Origin: Schistocephalus solidus | Taxonomy: Eukaryota; Platyhelminthes; Cestoda; Diphyllobothriidea; Diphyllobothriidae | Reading direction: 5' to 3' | DNA length: 64,000 bases | NCBI GenBank assembly: GCA_017591395.1 | Contig: WEDG01005498.1 | Coordinates: 33,876 to 97,875 of the forward strand | Shown: in pieces, positions 1 to 15,339 of the stretch | How positions within the stretch are numbered: position 1 is the first letter of the stretch | Layout: each line of letters begins with the position of its first letter | Notes under the pieces: model-generated | Told to the model about the DNA's origin: nothing | The model's input: only the letters and a program-made list of their open reading frames with translations | Databases searched by the model: none | Position numbers and translations under genes: made by a program

Positions 1-1430
1 AAAACCCAAGGCTTCTATAATACGGAGCCGGTGGTAATGGGGGTGTTACGAGAGGGGCAGTACAGCGGGTAATATAACGTGCATACGGTCCTTGCAAAAT
101 TGCATGTATTGTCCTTTCTTCTATTTGAATTTACGAAGTCCATAGTGTGTATCTGTTATAAAGGCCCGAAGAATTTCATAGCCATAGCTGAAGTGAAAGT
201 CCTGGGATGACTTCATTTTCAGTTTCAGCCACACAGACTTCAGTAGAATCCCTGTTGCTTCGACATCAGTGTAAAAAGGATAATTGTTCTGTCGTAAGGA
301 ATTCAGCAAAACACGAGCCTAGGGTTTCTGGCTACCTTGATGCTGTACATAATCCACCGTTACCCTATTTAGACATGCTTGCATATAAAATCGGTGACAT
401 AGTGAGGCCGCGAATGTCAAAGAGCGATGTAGAGAGGGATTACTGTAGAGCGAAAACCTTGGAACAACATCGACGAGGCGTAGGTCGCAACTTCTCTTGA
501 ATATATGGAAGCGAATAGCCGAATGGGGCGGACGGACGGCAGCCGAAACAGTCGTGGTCTGTGGGGGTACCAATTTTCAGTAGCCTACAGTTCCTGCTGG
601 TTAGCAGCACATCGAAATTAGGTTGTGGACAGAATTACTTGAGCCTCATTTACCTACAGCTACTTTCTGACAAGGTCGGAGAATACAAAACAGACAAAAC
701 TTGAAAGGACTATGCAACGCTAGATTTCCCTTTTAAGAATTATCCAAAACAAAGCATTTGGAAGTAGATTTAGATGAAACAGTCAGTCAGACACCACCGC
801 TTGACGTTCAAAAGGCATACGAAGCACTGGGAGAGAAGGCTAACAAGCCAGACAAATTCAATCGGGCAACTTTTGATTTGGGCCACGAGCACGCAGCTCA
901 CTGCAATACGCGCATCAGAATGTCGCCGTGGTCTGGATGCCCTGGATCTCGGAGACAAGCGTGAGGGAACTTGAAGCCTACCTACGAATTGTACCCTCCG
1001 GATGTGATTACCAAAAAGAAGCTATTCTTTTGGCAAGGAGCCTCCCATCTTTCGCGGTCCGAGTTAAGCAAGTGAACTTCATTGCTCAGGATAAATATTT
1101 CCGCTTGGACAAGGACAAGTACCAAAAGGAGCCGACACGCACTCACGCATACTGATGGTCTCCTGCATGATCGAGATTTGACTGAAACTATGCAGACGAC
1201 GCAGGAAAAGGTAAGCCTCTCTATTACGATCACCTTGTTCGCTGTCCGGTGACAACATGTCGGTATGAATTACTGCACACACTGCTGTGATGGACGTATT
1301 GGACAGTCAGATACCAGAGACTTGATTTTCCCAGTCTGATAATCGGAAAGTCGGGCAAACGACAGACGGAAAATCTACATGCTATCATTTATAGTGCTGA
1401 ACGTTGCACGTGGTTGTCAACGTACGTCTT
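1..1430. other. Unassigned DNA with a possible decayed coding patch
   Basis: I recognise no gene or repeat here. On the plus strand, 758-964 and 928-1155 are open in two different frames that overlap, which would fit one coding stretch broken by a frameshift. The peptides are charged and not low complexity, but match no family I know. A donor-like AAAAG|gtaagc lies at about 1207-1217 on the same strand. This may be a degraded exon or chance. Confidence 0.2.
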
Positions 1431-1439
1431 TATGAGTGC

Positions 1440-1731
1440 TGAGAGCGGCTGACTGGCGGACTGCGAGTCAGGCTGCAATGGCTCCTATTACCCCCACTCC
1501 GTGGAATCCGAGTCAGGTGCGGCGGCTCCGGCCGCGTCAGCCACCTGCGCCCTCCCCCGCTTCAAGTCTTGACTTTGTCATGACACCGGGCTCAGGTGGG
1601 AGAGGAAGAGAGTGCGGTAGCTGCTGCACAAATCTACTCTCACTTAAAACTAATTCATGCGCAAGTCACCGTCTCTGCACCGCCACTCTAGGAAGCATAC
1701 GGCGGACATAGTCTAAACTGACGGCCGAACT
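1440..1731 (-). repeat. E-repeat, copy 1 (5' part)
   Basis: Read on the minus strand, this segment begins with a CAGTTCGGCCGTC-like start. It continues through the same GC-rich text found at 17743-18180 and 24611-25090, including the GAGCCCGGTGTCATGACA block and the GGCCGGAGCCGC block. It stops near 1440, so the 3' part seen in other copies is missing. There is no convincing protein. The open frame across it on the plus strand is a by-product of GC richness. Confidence 0.75.
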
Positions 1732-4225
<2,494 letters not shown>

Positions 4226-4820
4226 CACCCAATGGGCGCATCCATGAAAACCCGCCGCAAAACACCACCGACAATCCCTATCACATTTTGCCAGCACCTA
4301 CATGACACAAGAATCCGTCCCACGTCCCCATAACGGGCATGAAATCAGCAATTTTCACATAAGTGGAAGGGACGTTCTTTGGCTCAAATTCAGGTGGCCT
4401 CTATAGCACTCTCACGCATGAGATATCCGAGACACCGGCTCTTTGTGTGCGAAAACTCAGTGAAGGGTGTGGGGAGCCAGGCCACGCGCAGACTGGCTGT
4501 CTAGCTCTGTTAGTCACTGCGCCTAATCTCTGCATCATTTGGCTGATCGGTTTGGATAGTGGACTGGTGCTTCGTAGGGAGTGAGAGAGTGGATTCGACA
4601 GCACTCAGTGCATATTCCTAATTATAACCAACCTGCGCGCTTGAATTTATTATGGTGCACTAAAAGGTGTGACTTGAGGCAGCCTCTGTCTAGGCGTTTT
4701 TAAAAAATACGACTGTTTATCTAATTTGAAACGAAAGTAACAGTAGTTAGTCCATGGTAAAAAAGGACAAACATAACCGGGCAGAAAAAAGCAACAGTGA
4801 CTTGTGCATTTTTTGAACTG
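4226..4820. other. Unassigned DNA downstream of the RTE-Z copy
   Basis: Both strands are open across about 4363-4604, but neither peptide resembles a known protein. The start probably includes the RTE-Z 3' untranslated end. No tail repeat is clear. Confidence 0.3.
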
Positions 4821-4822
4821 CA

Positions 4823-5073
4823 ATGAGAAAAGGGCCTGTGCAGCGTCTACCTCAATCCCTGCCCATACTTAATCGGAAGACGTGGTCGAGACGAATGATA
4901 ATTGACGTAGACACAGTGGCCCAAGCATATGAAGCAGATATCATTCACTTGGGTCTCGCGTCAGTGGCAGTTGTCACAAAGGCGCACCAAGAAACAGCAA
5001 TTGCAGCGTGACCCTCAGTTTGGAAGAGCAAGTTGACAACTCTTCAGCATAACGTGATAGCTAAAGTTCAGAT
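4823..5073 (+). pseudogene. Exon-like coding stretch ending in a good splice donor, product unknown
   Basis: From the ATG at 4823 the frame is open for 62 codons (RKTWSRRMIIDVDTVAQAYE and onward). It meets one TGA at about 5009, then runs on in frame (PSVWKSKLTTLQHNVIAKVQ) to ATGAAG|gtaagt at about 5071-5079. A single nonsense codon followed by an in-frame tract and a consensus donor is what a decayed or mis-sequenced exon would look like. No upstream exon or acceptor is clear. I do not recognise the protein. Confidence 0.3.
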
Positions 5074-5079
5074 GAAGGT

Positions 5080-6795
5080 AAGTGGAGAGGAGATGGGGCA
5101 CAGTAGATGATATGCTGTATAGACACCGTCGCAAGCGCGACACACTCCTGTCACCCGTTCAGGTCTAAGGCGAAGGGACCAACTCCCTAATTTAAAGTTC
5201 ACATACTCTAAGCGTGGTGAGAGAGTAAGGATTATTTTGCGCAAGTACGTTCCACTCTAATCCAACTCGTGCACGTTAAAACTACTCGGGTACTTCTACT
5301 CGTTATTCGAGGCCAGTACACAACCGACGACCAGCTAAGAGAACATGCTTCAGCAGCTGGTTCGCACATGCATAACGTCAAAAACAGACTAGTTAGTTGT
5401 TCGAGTTCTTTAGGTTGCATTACGCATTCTTTGCCCAAAAGTTTGTTTAAATGGAACTTCCAATACAGCACGGCTCAACGTTACCGAACCGAGTCAGGCG
5501 CTGCAAATGTGAGGCATTGAAATTAGATAGTTGGTTAACTAAGCACAGCTGACTACACTCGAACCACCGACCATCTACATGTTAATTAAGAAGGACATTC
5601 ACGTCAGTTAACCCACTTGGTGATTGCCAACCGGCGGTGGTTCCGAAGGAGTAGCCCAAAAACATCATCCACATTCAGCGGCCGAGTCAGTGGATCCCAT
5701 AACTGATCAATCAACCTGCTGCGCATCCGGCTTTTCCCACCTATTAGGCCTCACCTTACTGCCCAAGTGGGCCACATAGACGTAAGCTGAAAATTCGGGC
5801 AAGTCTAACAGCTACACATAAGTACTTATGAGTAGGTGTGATGACACTTCATTTCCAAGTCGAGAATATTGTTGGGTAGTGAAGAGTCAACTTATTTAAT
5901 CCTAACGAGAAGCACCTTGTAGTCCAATGGGAATAATGGCACTTGCATGTAAGCTTTGCTTACAATTGATGCTTTGGATTTACAACTTCACCAGAATCTA
6001 TACCGTTCACGCTAGACCACAAAGGACTCAATGTCGGCCTTCGAAATTAACGAGCTAATGCTTTACGGATGCTACTGATTGAGCAGTGAATAATTAATAC
6101 AGAGGAATGACATATAGTTAGTGATAAATTTAGTCAACAAGAAGAAATTTCGGAAAATTAAGTCCGTTTTGAGAGGCAGTTCAAGGACCTGGTTAAACAG
6201 TTCCAGGGCGTTTTTTTGGACAACCAAGTCAATGGAGGATTTAGTCATCATGGGCTCAAATAAATAATCATAGGATTCAAAGTTCACTTTTTAAAGGGAC
6301 TGATTACGGAATAACTACGTTTGACCTGAAATTCTAATTGATTACAGTACTTCAATCAACTATGGCGTTGACATTTTCTCAGAGGTGACTGAACGGTTGG
6401 GTCTATTTTTGGCCACAGCACTATTTTTCGCATAAGTTAAATTGAACACCCCATTTTCATGGAACCATCTATAGTATGCACCTCGCTTTAAGTCCGTTCG
6501 TGAATACTAAAGTTGAAATTTATACAAGTGGCCGGGGGATTTGAGGCAAGCTGCAGTTCTCTCGTTCGGGTACTTGTATAGAAATTCGCGTAAACCTAAA
6601 CAGAGCATGGCTTGCACACAGTTCTTCCAGTTTACTTACTCGTCTTAAGACCAGCGACGAAAGTTAAAGGAAGAGAAAGAAGATATGATTATAATCTAAC
6701 TTCTAGTTATTTCAGATGAATTATTTACTGAAAAATCACTGTAGGCCAGGAATCTGCTGGGAAGGTACGACTACGCCGATTGGCTGGAGGGGTGA
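5080..6795. other. Unassigned DNA
   Basis: No repeat family or domain is recognised. A 71-codon minus-strand frame at 6072-6287 has no known homology. I looked here for the second half of the nucleoside transporter (which would lie downstream on the minus strand) and did not find its membrane segments. Confidence 0.35.
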
Positions 6796-7780
<985 letters not shown>

Positions 7781-7809
7781 TCAGTTAAGCGCAGGTGAAG
7801 AACGGGCCC
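7781..7809 (-). promoter_or_regulatory. Candidate 5'-UTR splice acceptor of the transporter gene
   Basis: On the minus strand, ttcattacag|G ends 28 nt upstream of the ATG at 7780. This is a good 3' splice site with no obvious partner donor nearby. It could close a 5'-UTR intron or accept a spliced leader, since trans-splicing is known in tapeworms. Position is inference from the motif only. Confidence 0.35.
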
Positions 7810-9174
7810 TGTAATGAACAGGCGAATTGCGCCAGATAAAAAATGTAAATGCAAAAGAGATCTGTTGGCAACGGGATGCACAAAAATAGCGAGGAATAGA
7901 CATATACAACGGCAGAGACGAAACTCGGACACAAACTGTCATCAAAAAATAATGCACACCTAGTTATCTCTATTTTGCCTTTTCCGCCCAAAATTGCAGT
8001 TTAGTAAAATCAAAAAAGATTTTATCAATTCCTTCGTTTCGTTCATGTCATTTTTGGGATGTTCAAATGAAAAAATCGGATATAATTGAAGCTGATGGCC
8101 AAGTCTGTGATCATTTACTCCATAAAAACTTTTTCTTAATGCATTGAACCTCCACGGAACGTCCGAAACTCCAAATATTTGCCGCGGTATAAAGGACGCT
8201 TTTCGGAAGCCAATTGTTTTCATTGAAAAAAATTTCTCAGCAAATTATAACACGTTCGTGGAACTGGGTGTAATAATGTGACTAGAGTTCGTCAACCAGA
8301 GGACGTCAACTCCCGGCAAAAAAATACGCCGTTGACAAATCAACCGGTGGTCTCTATGGGGAAAGGGGAATTCGGAAAAACTATTTCGATTCTTACGTTA
8401 CGTCATCCTTGCAATACTTTAAACACATACAAAATGCCTTTTATTTCCATCGATACTTTTGCTTCGCATCTAGATTTTGAAGATCAGCCGCGCAGCTCAT
8501 TTTTGAAATATAAGTGAATCTTCTTAATTTTTTCAGGAGTTCCTCATCCCCAGCTGAAATTCGTAGCTGATTGTTGGATAAAAATTTTAACACTTTATCA
8601 CCTGTTTATATCTGTAGTACTTGACCTCTCCAAAAGGCAGGAATTTGAATGTCAAACGTTTTCACCCGACAAGGCCTCGTTATTAGTCAGGTGGATCTGT
8701 TATGCTAAGAAGTATTCTCAAGCACGTATATATGTCTTAAGTTAAAATTTTGGAAAAGCATTCGATTTCCAACATTAAACTTTTTGCAGTAACTGCTTAC
8801 AAAATGGCAGGAAATCTATATTGCGGAGCTTACCCTGTATAGCCTCACTGTTAGTTTCTTTATTCAATTTAAATTTTTCACTCATACCATTTCTCATTTT
8901 CTGGTTTTGTTTAAGAAATATCCTCTTATATTAAAATAAGTGTAAGATATTACATAAAACATAAATGATAACGAAAAACTCAGCTCATCGCAAGCTCTCA
9001 GCTGTTAAACCGAAGCGTTGCTTGGTTGCCTCTTGTAGTCACAGCAAAGCTATGCATATGCAACCAGTTGTTAAGCTAAGCAGTTTGATCTGTCTGCTTT
9101 TCAAAATTTTAATGACTTATTGCTTAAATTTGGATCAGTTCTCTTTATACTGGGGAACATATTAAACGGTGATC
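7810..9174. other. Unassigned AT-rich DNA
   Basis: No coding exon, repeat family or RNA gene is recognised upstream of the transporter. The open frames at 7960-8223 and 8278-8517 show no domain. Confidence 0.35.
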
Positions 9175-9440
9175 TCTCTGCTATTCCCTCTCAGGAATGT
9201 CAGCGTTTGGACTCCCTCATCCATTTGGTTAAACATTAGACCGACAGAAAAGAAATAATAATTTTCTTTTAAAAAGGTTTCCAGAGACAGCTGACCTTTT
9301 GACGTTGCCGTTGACTTCCTGTACTCGTGCAGCTTCAACTGCAAAATAGCGGAGGCCAAACACCTCTCCTCACGTAGCCAAAATCCACCTATATTAGTCA
9401 TCATTTTTTTACCAATCGAGGTGGACTGCATCTTTGTACA
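9175..9440 (+). repeat. J-repeat, copy 1
   Basis: The plus strand here matches the reverse complement of about 17130-17350. Both share an almost identical CCCTCTCAGGAATGTCAGCG block, then TTTCTTTTAAAAA, then TTCCTGTACTCGTG, and end near CAAAATCCACC. I could not assign the family. The opposite-orientation copies show only modest coding potential. Confidence 0.6.
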
Positions 9441-10429
9441 ACGAGGTCACATTTCTCGTTATCTAAAAGCTCCAAAATTTTTGATTTGTTGGGATCTTGA
9501 ACCGATGGCGTGAAGAATTAGGTCTCCCTTTCGCATAGGTCTTCGTCCTCTCAGTCTATTATCCACAAGTCTGGTCATGGCTATGCAAACCACAAAGAGA
9601 CGGTACAGCAATCGCCTCTGTTGTCAGTTCAAAAAAACCCTTAACTGCACCTCCCACTTTTTCTTCCAGTGAATCCATTAACGCCTTCTACCTCGCGAAT
9701 AGGAATTTCATACTCAGTAGCTTTCAAACATACGTAAGACCACCTTTAACATTAGTGACTCTGTCCAAATTGCGAAGACCGAATGCTTCTCCATGTCAAA
9801 GTAGTTTTCCTTGTTATCTACTGGTGAATTAGTCCGAAAAACTGGCTCAAGTCTGCCTCGGCCAATTTCCACGCCGTCTACGCCGGTCTCAGCTGTTCAA
9901 TCTTATAAGCTTATCAATACCCCGGACAGGTCTAAGTATACTCCTAATTTATGTTCCAAAAAAGAAAAACGGCATTACAATTGAAAACCTTCTAACTCTC
10001 CAGCATCTACTATACATATACAATATTTCCTTATCAGTTATCCCAACCCACCAACTTCCCATGCTCCTAGAGTAATTAACTATACCCCTTATTGTAACAG
10101 TTTTTTCCAAAACCATTTGTTCCTTTTTCAAAGCTGATTCTCCCCCATATTATTTCAATATTCCTCAAAATCATATTTTAAGGCCTTCACCTATTTTCGC
10201 CAACGCAGAAAATAGCCTACCTCTTAACGTATACCATCCAAATTTGTTTCTCTACAATAATCCTTATTAAGTTAACAGTAACAGCCTAGCAAATTTTAGA
10301 ATGCAGTAGTTTTACTTTCCGCCTACACCTTATTCCCCTCCACTAAGTCTTCCTTTTTTAAGCACTATTGAACGTATCCCACGTTCCACAACTACGCTCA
10401 GTAAAGTTTCACTCAACGCGAGCTCGGTC
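9441..10429. other. Unassigned DNA
   Basis: No recognisable gene or repeat. A loosely open stretch at about 9590-9780 on the plus strand is too short and unfamiliar to name. Confidence 0.3.
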
Positions 10430-10612
10430 GTGAAAAAGATGACTGAGCCAAGAACTGTAGTTTTGAGTTTGACCCAGATACTATGTGGATCACGGAATCT
10501 TGGGCTCATGCTCTAATTTCAGACTCAAAGCTCACTTTAGATAATTTTAGTTTATATCGACATGATCGCGTTGGAAAAATGTGGTGGTGGTTGTCTTCTT
10601 TACGGTAGATCG
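10430..10612 (+). mobile_element. LINE endonuclease fragment (plus strand)
   Basis: The plus strand reads FDPDTMWITESWAHALISDS and then FSLYRHDRVGK. This is the TETW-type block and following strand of the apurinic endonuclease of CR1/Jockey-like LINEs. A frameshift at about 10580 leads into a CGGGCLLY-like GGG motif. It abuts the opposite-strand CR-G copy at about 10615. Only this piece of the element is present. Confidence 0.55.
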
Positions 10613-11645
10613 TCTCTCGTCTCGTTTTCGCTACCCTTAGTAAGGAAACTGGGTCCCTGGTACGCGTGCTTCTTCTAAAGTAGTTGCAGAATAACTTCGA
10701 ATTTTTCACTGTACGGTTAAACAGGTCCTTTTTCGAAGTTTTTTCGTGTCCTGAGGATGAGCCGTTTAAATTTGTTCCTTTGTAATTTGTATGCGTTTAT
10801 GGACGCAGGATTGTCATAAGCGAGTGGTTTCTTCCACAACCTCCGCTTTTTATTCAATTATTTTTTTTCAACGTTCGAGTCAGCCACTGAGGTCTTTTAT
10901 CCAGTCTCTTACGTGAAAGCAGACAGTGGTTGCTAAGGCGAATATGCAATAACTCACTGAACCATTCCCAATCCTCCGCCACATTACCGGAAATAGCTGA
11001 GTCCCAGTTGATGTTGTTGAGTTGGGTCTTCATTTGATCAAAGTCACCACGCCAAATATTTCTTCTAAATCTGGTGGGCTGTTCAGGCACCAAAACATTG
11101 AATAGTCCCAGTGAAGTACAACGTGGTCACTCCGCCCTAGGGGACGTAGACATAGCAACTCATCAATACTATCTAGCGAGTTCATAAACACCAGGTCTTA
11201 ACAGTCCCCCCCGCACCCTCGATGAAAATAAGATTTCAGCTCGCGAGGCAAATCTTTCTAGCTCTTCTAACAGGCGAGCGTCAGCCTCAAAGTCACTTCT
11301 TGGTAGTCAGTAGACGGTCAGGAAATCAAGGCTGTGTGATCTCGACATCTCTATAGTGAGCCAAATAGCTTCGAAGCTGCATGTTAACTGTTCTGATTTC
11401 TGACACAAGGAGTCCATGTGTTACGCACGAAACAACGTCTCCTCCCTGACGCCCTTCCCAGTCTCTTCTTAATAGCTGGTAGCCAGGTATAGTTAACTCA
11501 CGGTCGTCCACGTGCTGTGACAACCAAGTTTCTCTCAAGGAAATAACGTCTGATGGAGATCAACTACATGGATCTGCATCTCGTGAAACTTTGATAACAT
11601 GCTTTGCGAATTGGTGTACATGAATTTTAACTTCCGGTTTAAGAG
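10613..11645 (-). mobile_element. CR-G LINE fragment: endonuclease to RT N-terminus, decayed
   Basis: Read on the minus strand, KLKFMYTNSQSMLSKFHEMQ (near 11630) begins the endonuclease. RETWLSQHVDDRELTIPGYQ follows (11538 downward), then RNIWRGDFDQMKTQLNNINW (11093-10854). KLFCNYFRRSTRTRDPVSLL closes the copy near 10640. Each block aligns in order with the plus-strand CR-G copy at 15440-16980, including the linker between endonuclease and RT. Stops and frameshifts are frequent. The copy lacks ORF1 and the RT palm. Confidence 0.65.
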
Positions 11646-11704
11646 AAATGTGGTAACTATGCGACTGGAGCCTTTAGAAAATGCCTTGGCTGCGCAGTCA
11701 TCCA

Positions 11705-12750
11705 TAATGGACCTGCGTAGACTCTCACGTCGGTTTCCTCAACCACACGACAATTCCGTCCTACCCTTGATCTAACTAATCTTTGAACAGGCTAAGAAGT
11801 GGTCTGAAGAAAAACTAGTGGTTGATGAGGTCAAATTTTCCGAAAACCCTTTGTCAAATGTTGCGAAAGTCTTTTCATGCACAGTAAAAGCGCAGAGAAG
11901 AACACAGAACCCCATACTTCGAGACGCCTTAAGAAACCCTATAGCTAAAACTAAATTGATGGCTGATAACTTCAATGCTTTCTTTTCCAGAACTTTTAGT
12001 GAACATTCTGTTGCTTCCTGTCCGAACATTCGGGTTTGGACCAGTGCCATCCTCGAAACCATAACTTATACCCCCTGGAACGTGACATTAGCTATTCGGC
12101 GTTTTCGTCAATCTTACAGTACTTGGCAAGATTGTGTCCCTGTCAGCGTTCTAAAGGCTGATGCAAATGAAATATTTCTGTATAAGATATTAAAATCTTG
12201 CTCTTTACAGCAAACCCCTACCTATTTTATGGAAGGAATCGCACATTATGCCTTTACCCAAACATGGCCGATCTATGTCATTTGACGACTTAAGGCCAAT
12301 AATTACACTGCCAGCAGCCTGGAAGAACTTGGAGACCTTGATCAAAGACAAGCTAATGCGTCATCTCACAGAGAATAACCTACTAAATGCGGCTCAGCCG
12401 GCGATTCCTCGTAAAAAGATCTTGTGACACCAGCGGGCTCTCTTTTTTGATCATGTGCTACAATCTAGAGAAAGCGGTTTTGCAATTTACACCGTTAATT
12501 TCAATTTCACATAGACGTTTGATCATGTTGACCATGATCTCCTCCTGTTGTAACATGCCTCCTTTGACATAGGTTGCAAGCTTTTAAACTTAATATCCTC
12601 GTATTTGGATGCTCGCACACAAAGAGTTAAAATTTCCGATGTTATCTGCAACCCCAAACATGTGAGGAGTGGAGATATTCAGGGTAGCGTGCTTGGTCCA
12701 CTCATATTTTGTCTTTTTGTCAACGATGTTCCTGCTTGTTTTCAGTATAA
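11705..12750 (+). mobile_element. CR-B LINE copy 1, RT 5' part (interrupted element)
   Basis: This segment is collinear with 58125-59175 of the long CR-B copy. It covers the charged linker (EKLVVDEVKFSENPL), the RT fingers (YSTWQDCVPVSVLKADANE) and the motif A region. Motif A reads NFNFT followed by a stop where the long copy has FDFTKAFD, so the first catalytic Asp codon is now Asn. The element breaks at TTTTCAGTAT (about 12750), where a CR-C 3' end is inserted, and resumes at about 13436. Confidence 0.75.
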
Positions 12751-13435
12751 ATAATTATAATTTGTATATTTAAAGCCCAGAGAGCCCCATCATTTCAAAT
12801 TTAGTATCGCAGGAAAAAATTAATTCAAAGTGGATAATTGCAGCACTATTTGAGCAGCCGTATTAACAGCAGAAATGAACAATATGGTAGGCATATCTGA
12901 TTCAGAACGATTTGTCATTTTTTAAACAAAAGTCAACAATCTTTAACAAAAACGGTGAACTAGAAAAGAAGCAGTAAATAAAACTCCTACTGTTAAATCG
13001 GAGGTGGATTTCAGCGAGCCGCCAATCGAAAAACAAATTGGAGAAAAAAACTGCTTCACTAAAAAATTAATAGCTAGATGCAATGGGATAGTGCTGTGAT
13101 GTTGCAGACATTGTATGAGGGTTCGAAACGCTCCTTGTCGTGTGAGAGATAATATAGCAGTCAGAGCTACTGTGTGTAACCACCAGTGGAGGTGAGAGAG
13201 GACGAACTCATCGTGGACACCAGGGTCAAAACGAAGAGGGGACAGTAGAGGTCATGAGATCATCATCGAGATGCGACCTTGCCGACTGCATAGTCCACCA
13301 ATCAAAGAGGCAAAACCATCCCACCTTGATCCTCAACTGAACCTGGAGACCATCGTCGGGGTTGCAAAAGCGGAGGAAAGTACCAAGGTTGTCAAGACTT
13401 GGCGATGATACTTTAAAAGGAGGGGGCAAAATGTG
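12751..13435 (-). mobile_element. CR-C LINE 3' end nested in CR-B copy 1
   Basis: The inserted piece reads 3'-to-5' on the plus strand: AATAATTATAATTTGTATAT, then the AAAGCCCAGAGAGCCCCAT block. It extends to AGGAGGGGGCAAAATGTG. The same text is found at 50492-51175, 61862-62480 and 63476-64000. It sits antisense inside CR-B copy 1. It is heavily 5'-truncated (about 690 bp) and is non-coding 3' sequence. I see no clear target-site duplication at this join. Confidence 0.75.
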
Positions 13436-14599
13436 TGGTAGACACTTTATGTACGCTGATGATTTAAAAGTTGCCTATTGATATAAACAGGCTGATCGGA
13501 ACATCGTACTTGAACTCGTAAAAAAAGATCTTCTGGCCGTCGCACAATGATGTTGCACATGGCGCCTTTCCCTTTTCTTGGCACAAGTGCTCCGTTATGG
13601 TTATTGGCACAAACATTCTAAAGGATCTGGACACTTCATTTTCAAGTGGTCTTAGTCTATCAGAGCACTGCACCCTGATTGTCTTGAAAGCACGCTTATC
13701 TACTGGGTTTGTTCTCAGAAACTTTAAAACTGTCAAGTTTAGAACAAGCCTTTACAAAACGTACGTCAGACCTGGTCTGGAATACTGCTCGTTTCTATTT
13801 AGCCTTCTGCATGCTAGTGAGCGGAAGACGATAGAATCAGGCCAGCACTTCTTTACTAAAAGAGTTTTCTCTTAAGAACACCAAAACCTGTCCTACCGAA
13901 AACACTGTGAGCTTACTAACTGCAACCCGTCGTGGCTTCACAGATTACGTAATGGACTATTTTTACTGTTGAAAGTTTTAAACAGTCGCACCTTTAACCG
14001 TCATACTACTCTGAGGCAGCTCAACCACTCTCAGCGCACCAGCCATCGAGATGTCTTTTTATTTCTTTCTCTGGCACACACAGTTAGATACCAGCAGTTT
14101 TTGCAGTAAACGCAATAGAAATCTGTAATACGCATCAACATTCAGCAAAGCTTTCCTTTGTTTAAGAGAGCTGTCACTAGTTTTCTACATTCAGGACACA
14201 TTCCACGAATCTTGAGCCCTGACCCTGTGGAAGTTCTCTTCCGTTCTGATGGCGTTTGCAGACGCTGAATCCTGTGACAGGCTGTATGTTGAGGGCAATA
14301 TTGCTAGCTCTGCAGTCCGTTATCGGTTTATTCCTTGGTTGAAAGCGAGCAACCGTTCAACGACACACATGCTGGTGCAGAATACCGATTACATAACACT
14401 GAAGGGAGAAGGACTACACCGTGCACCTGTGTCAACCCTTCCACATCCTGAACTTTAATAACTCAATAAGCAGCAGTTTTTTTCTCCTGAAAAAAACTTG
14501 AAAGAACGATCAGGAGTTTTTATCACTGTCAGCTTGATCCTTTACTGTATATTTATTTTGACCTTGCCTGTAAACTGGCAATTAATAAATAATTAAATT
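13436..14599 (+). mobile_element. CR-B LINE copy 1, RT catalytic box to 3' tail
   Basis: The element resumes with TGGTAGACACTTTATGTACG, encoding the YADDLKVAY box (about 13449-13475) followed by a stop. It continues through the RT thumb (YKTYVRPGLEYCSFLFSLLH, about 13756-13815) to a 3' end at CTGGCAATTAATAAATAATT. This is collinear with 59180-60404. Numerous stops make it non-functional. Its 3' end defines the CR-B terminus together with copies ending at 41985, 47820 and 60404. Confidence 0.75.
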
Positions 14600-14639
14600 T
14601 GTATTGTTAGTAAGTTGGGTAGTTAGTTGCAATTTTCTG

Positions 14640-15339
14640 TGTATTTTGCGACCCTTGACGCATTGCCTTAGAACTATCCTAATATTCGAAATATTAATCG
14701 AAAACAAGTCGTAAAATGCTAACAAATGACAATAACCCCGTCCCCATCCCCACGCCAAACCCTCCGGCTGATCGGGTGACTCCACTAACACTAGCAGCCT
14801 GGAATATTCGTTCCCTTTTAGACTATCTGAAGAGCAAACGCAGCAGGATCAGTTGGAGGTGAGTGCCGACTACACATTCTGGAGTGGCCAGCCGATGGCA
14901 GAGTGATGTGACCCTAGTGTCACCTTTGCCATACGGATGGACATCGTGGGACGTCTGCCATGTCTGCCGCAGGGTATAGATGATATTCTGATGAGCCTCC
15001 ACCTGACCCTTCGGGGAGACACGTTCGCCACCGTCATCAGTGCCGTCGCTCCCCCAACGACGAGCTCTGATGCTGTGAAATACAAATTCTACGAGATACT
15101 GCACGCCCTGCTGGTGGACAAGTTAATTGGCCTTGGTGACTTCAACGTCCGCGTCGGAACGGACCTGCCTGGCAGGGAGTGCTGGGTCTCCATGGTCTTG
15201 GTAGCTGTAAACGATAATGAACTCCTTCCTCTGCTAACTTGTGCGGAACACCGTTTACTGCCGATCAACACCTTATTTCGCCTACCGACGCGGAGAAGCC
15301 ACATGGATGAACATCGGTCAGAACTGATTCCGTAACACC
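14640..15339 (+). mobile_element. RTE-Z LINE 5' fragment (endonuclease only)
   Basis: From ATG at about 14716 the frame reads LTLAAWNIRSLLDYLKSKRS. It matches the endonuclease start of the RTE-Z copy at 23323 (LTLAAWNVRSLLDNPRSNRP). An internal deletion joins the early helix to LEVSADYTFWSGQPMAE-like sequence. The later endonuclease follows at 14937-15335 ([33 protein letters not shown]). It stops at HMDEHRSE, exactly where CR-G sequence begins. It is a 5'-only piece, which ordinary 5'-truncating retrotransposition cannot produce. Confidence 0.7.

Noticed and set aside
1436..1711. A 91-codon plus-strand gene
   Set aside because: It lies wholly inside an inverted E-repeat copy with no domain.
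14990..15000. A hammerhead ribozyme core (CTGATGAG)
   Set aside because: The bases lie inside endonuclease coding sequence, and the other conserved boxes and stems are absent. A similar CTGATGAG at 46.99 kb also lacks them.
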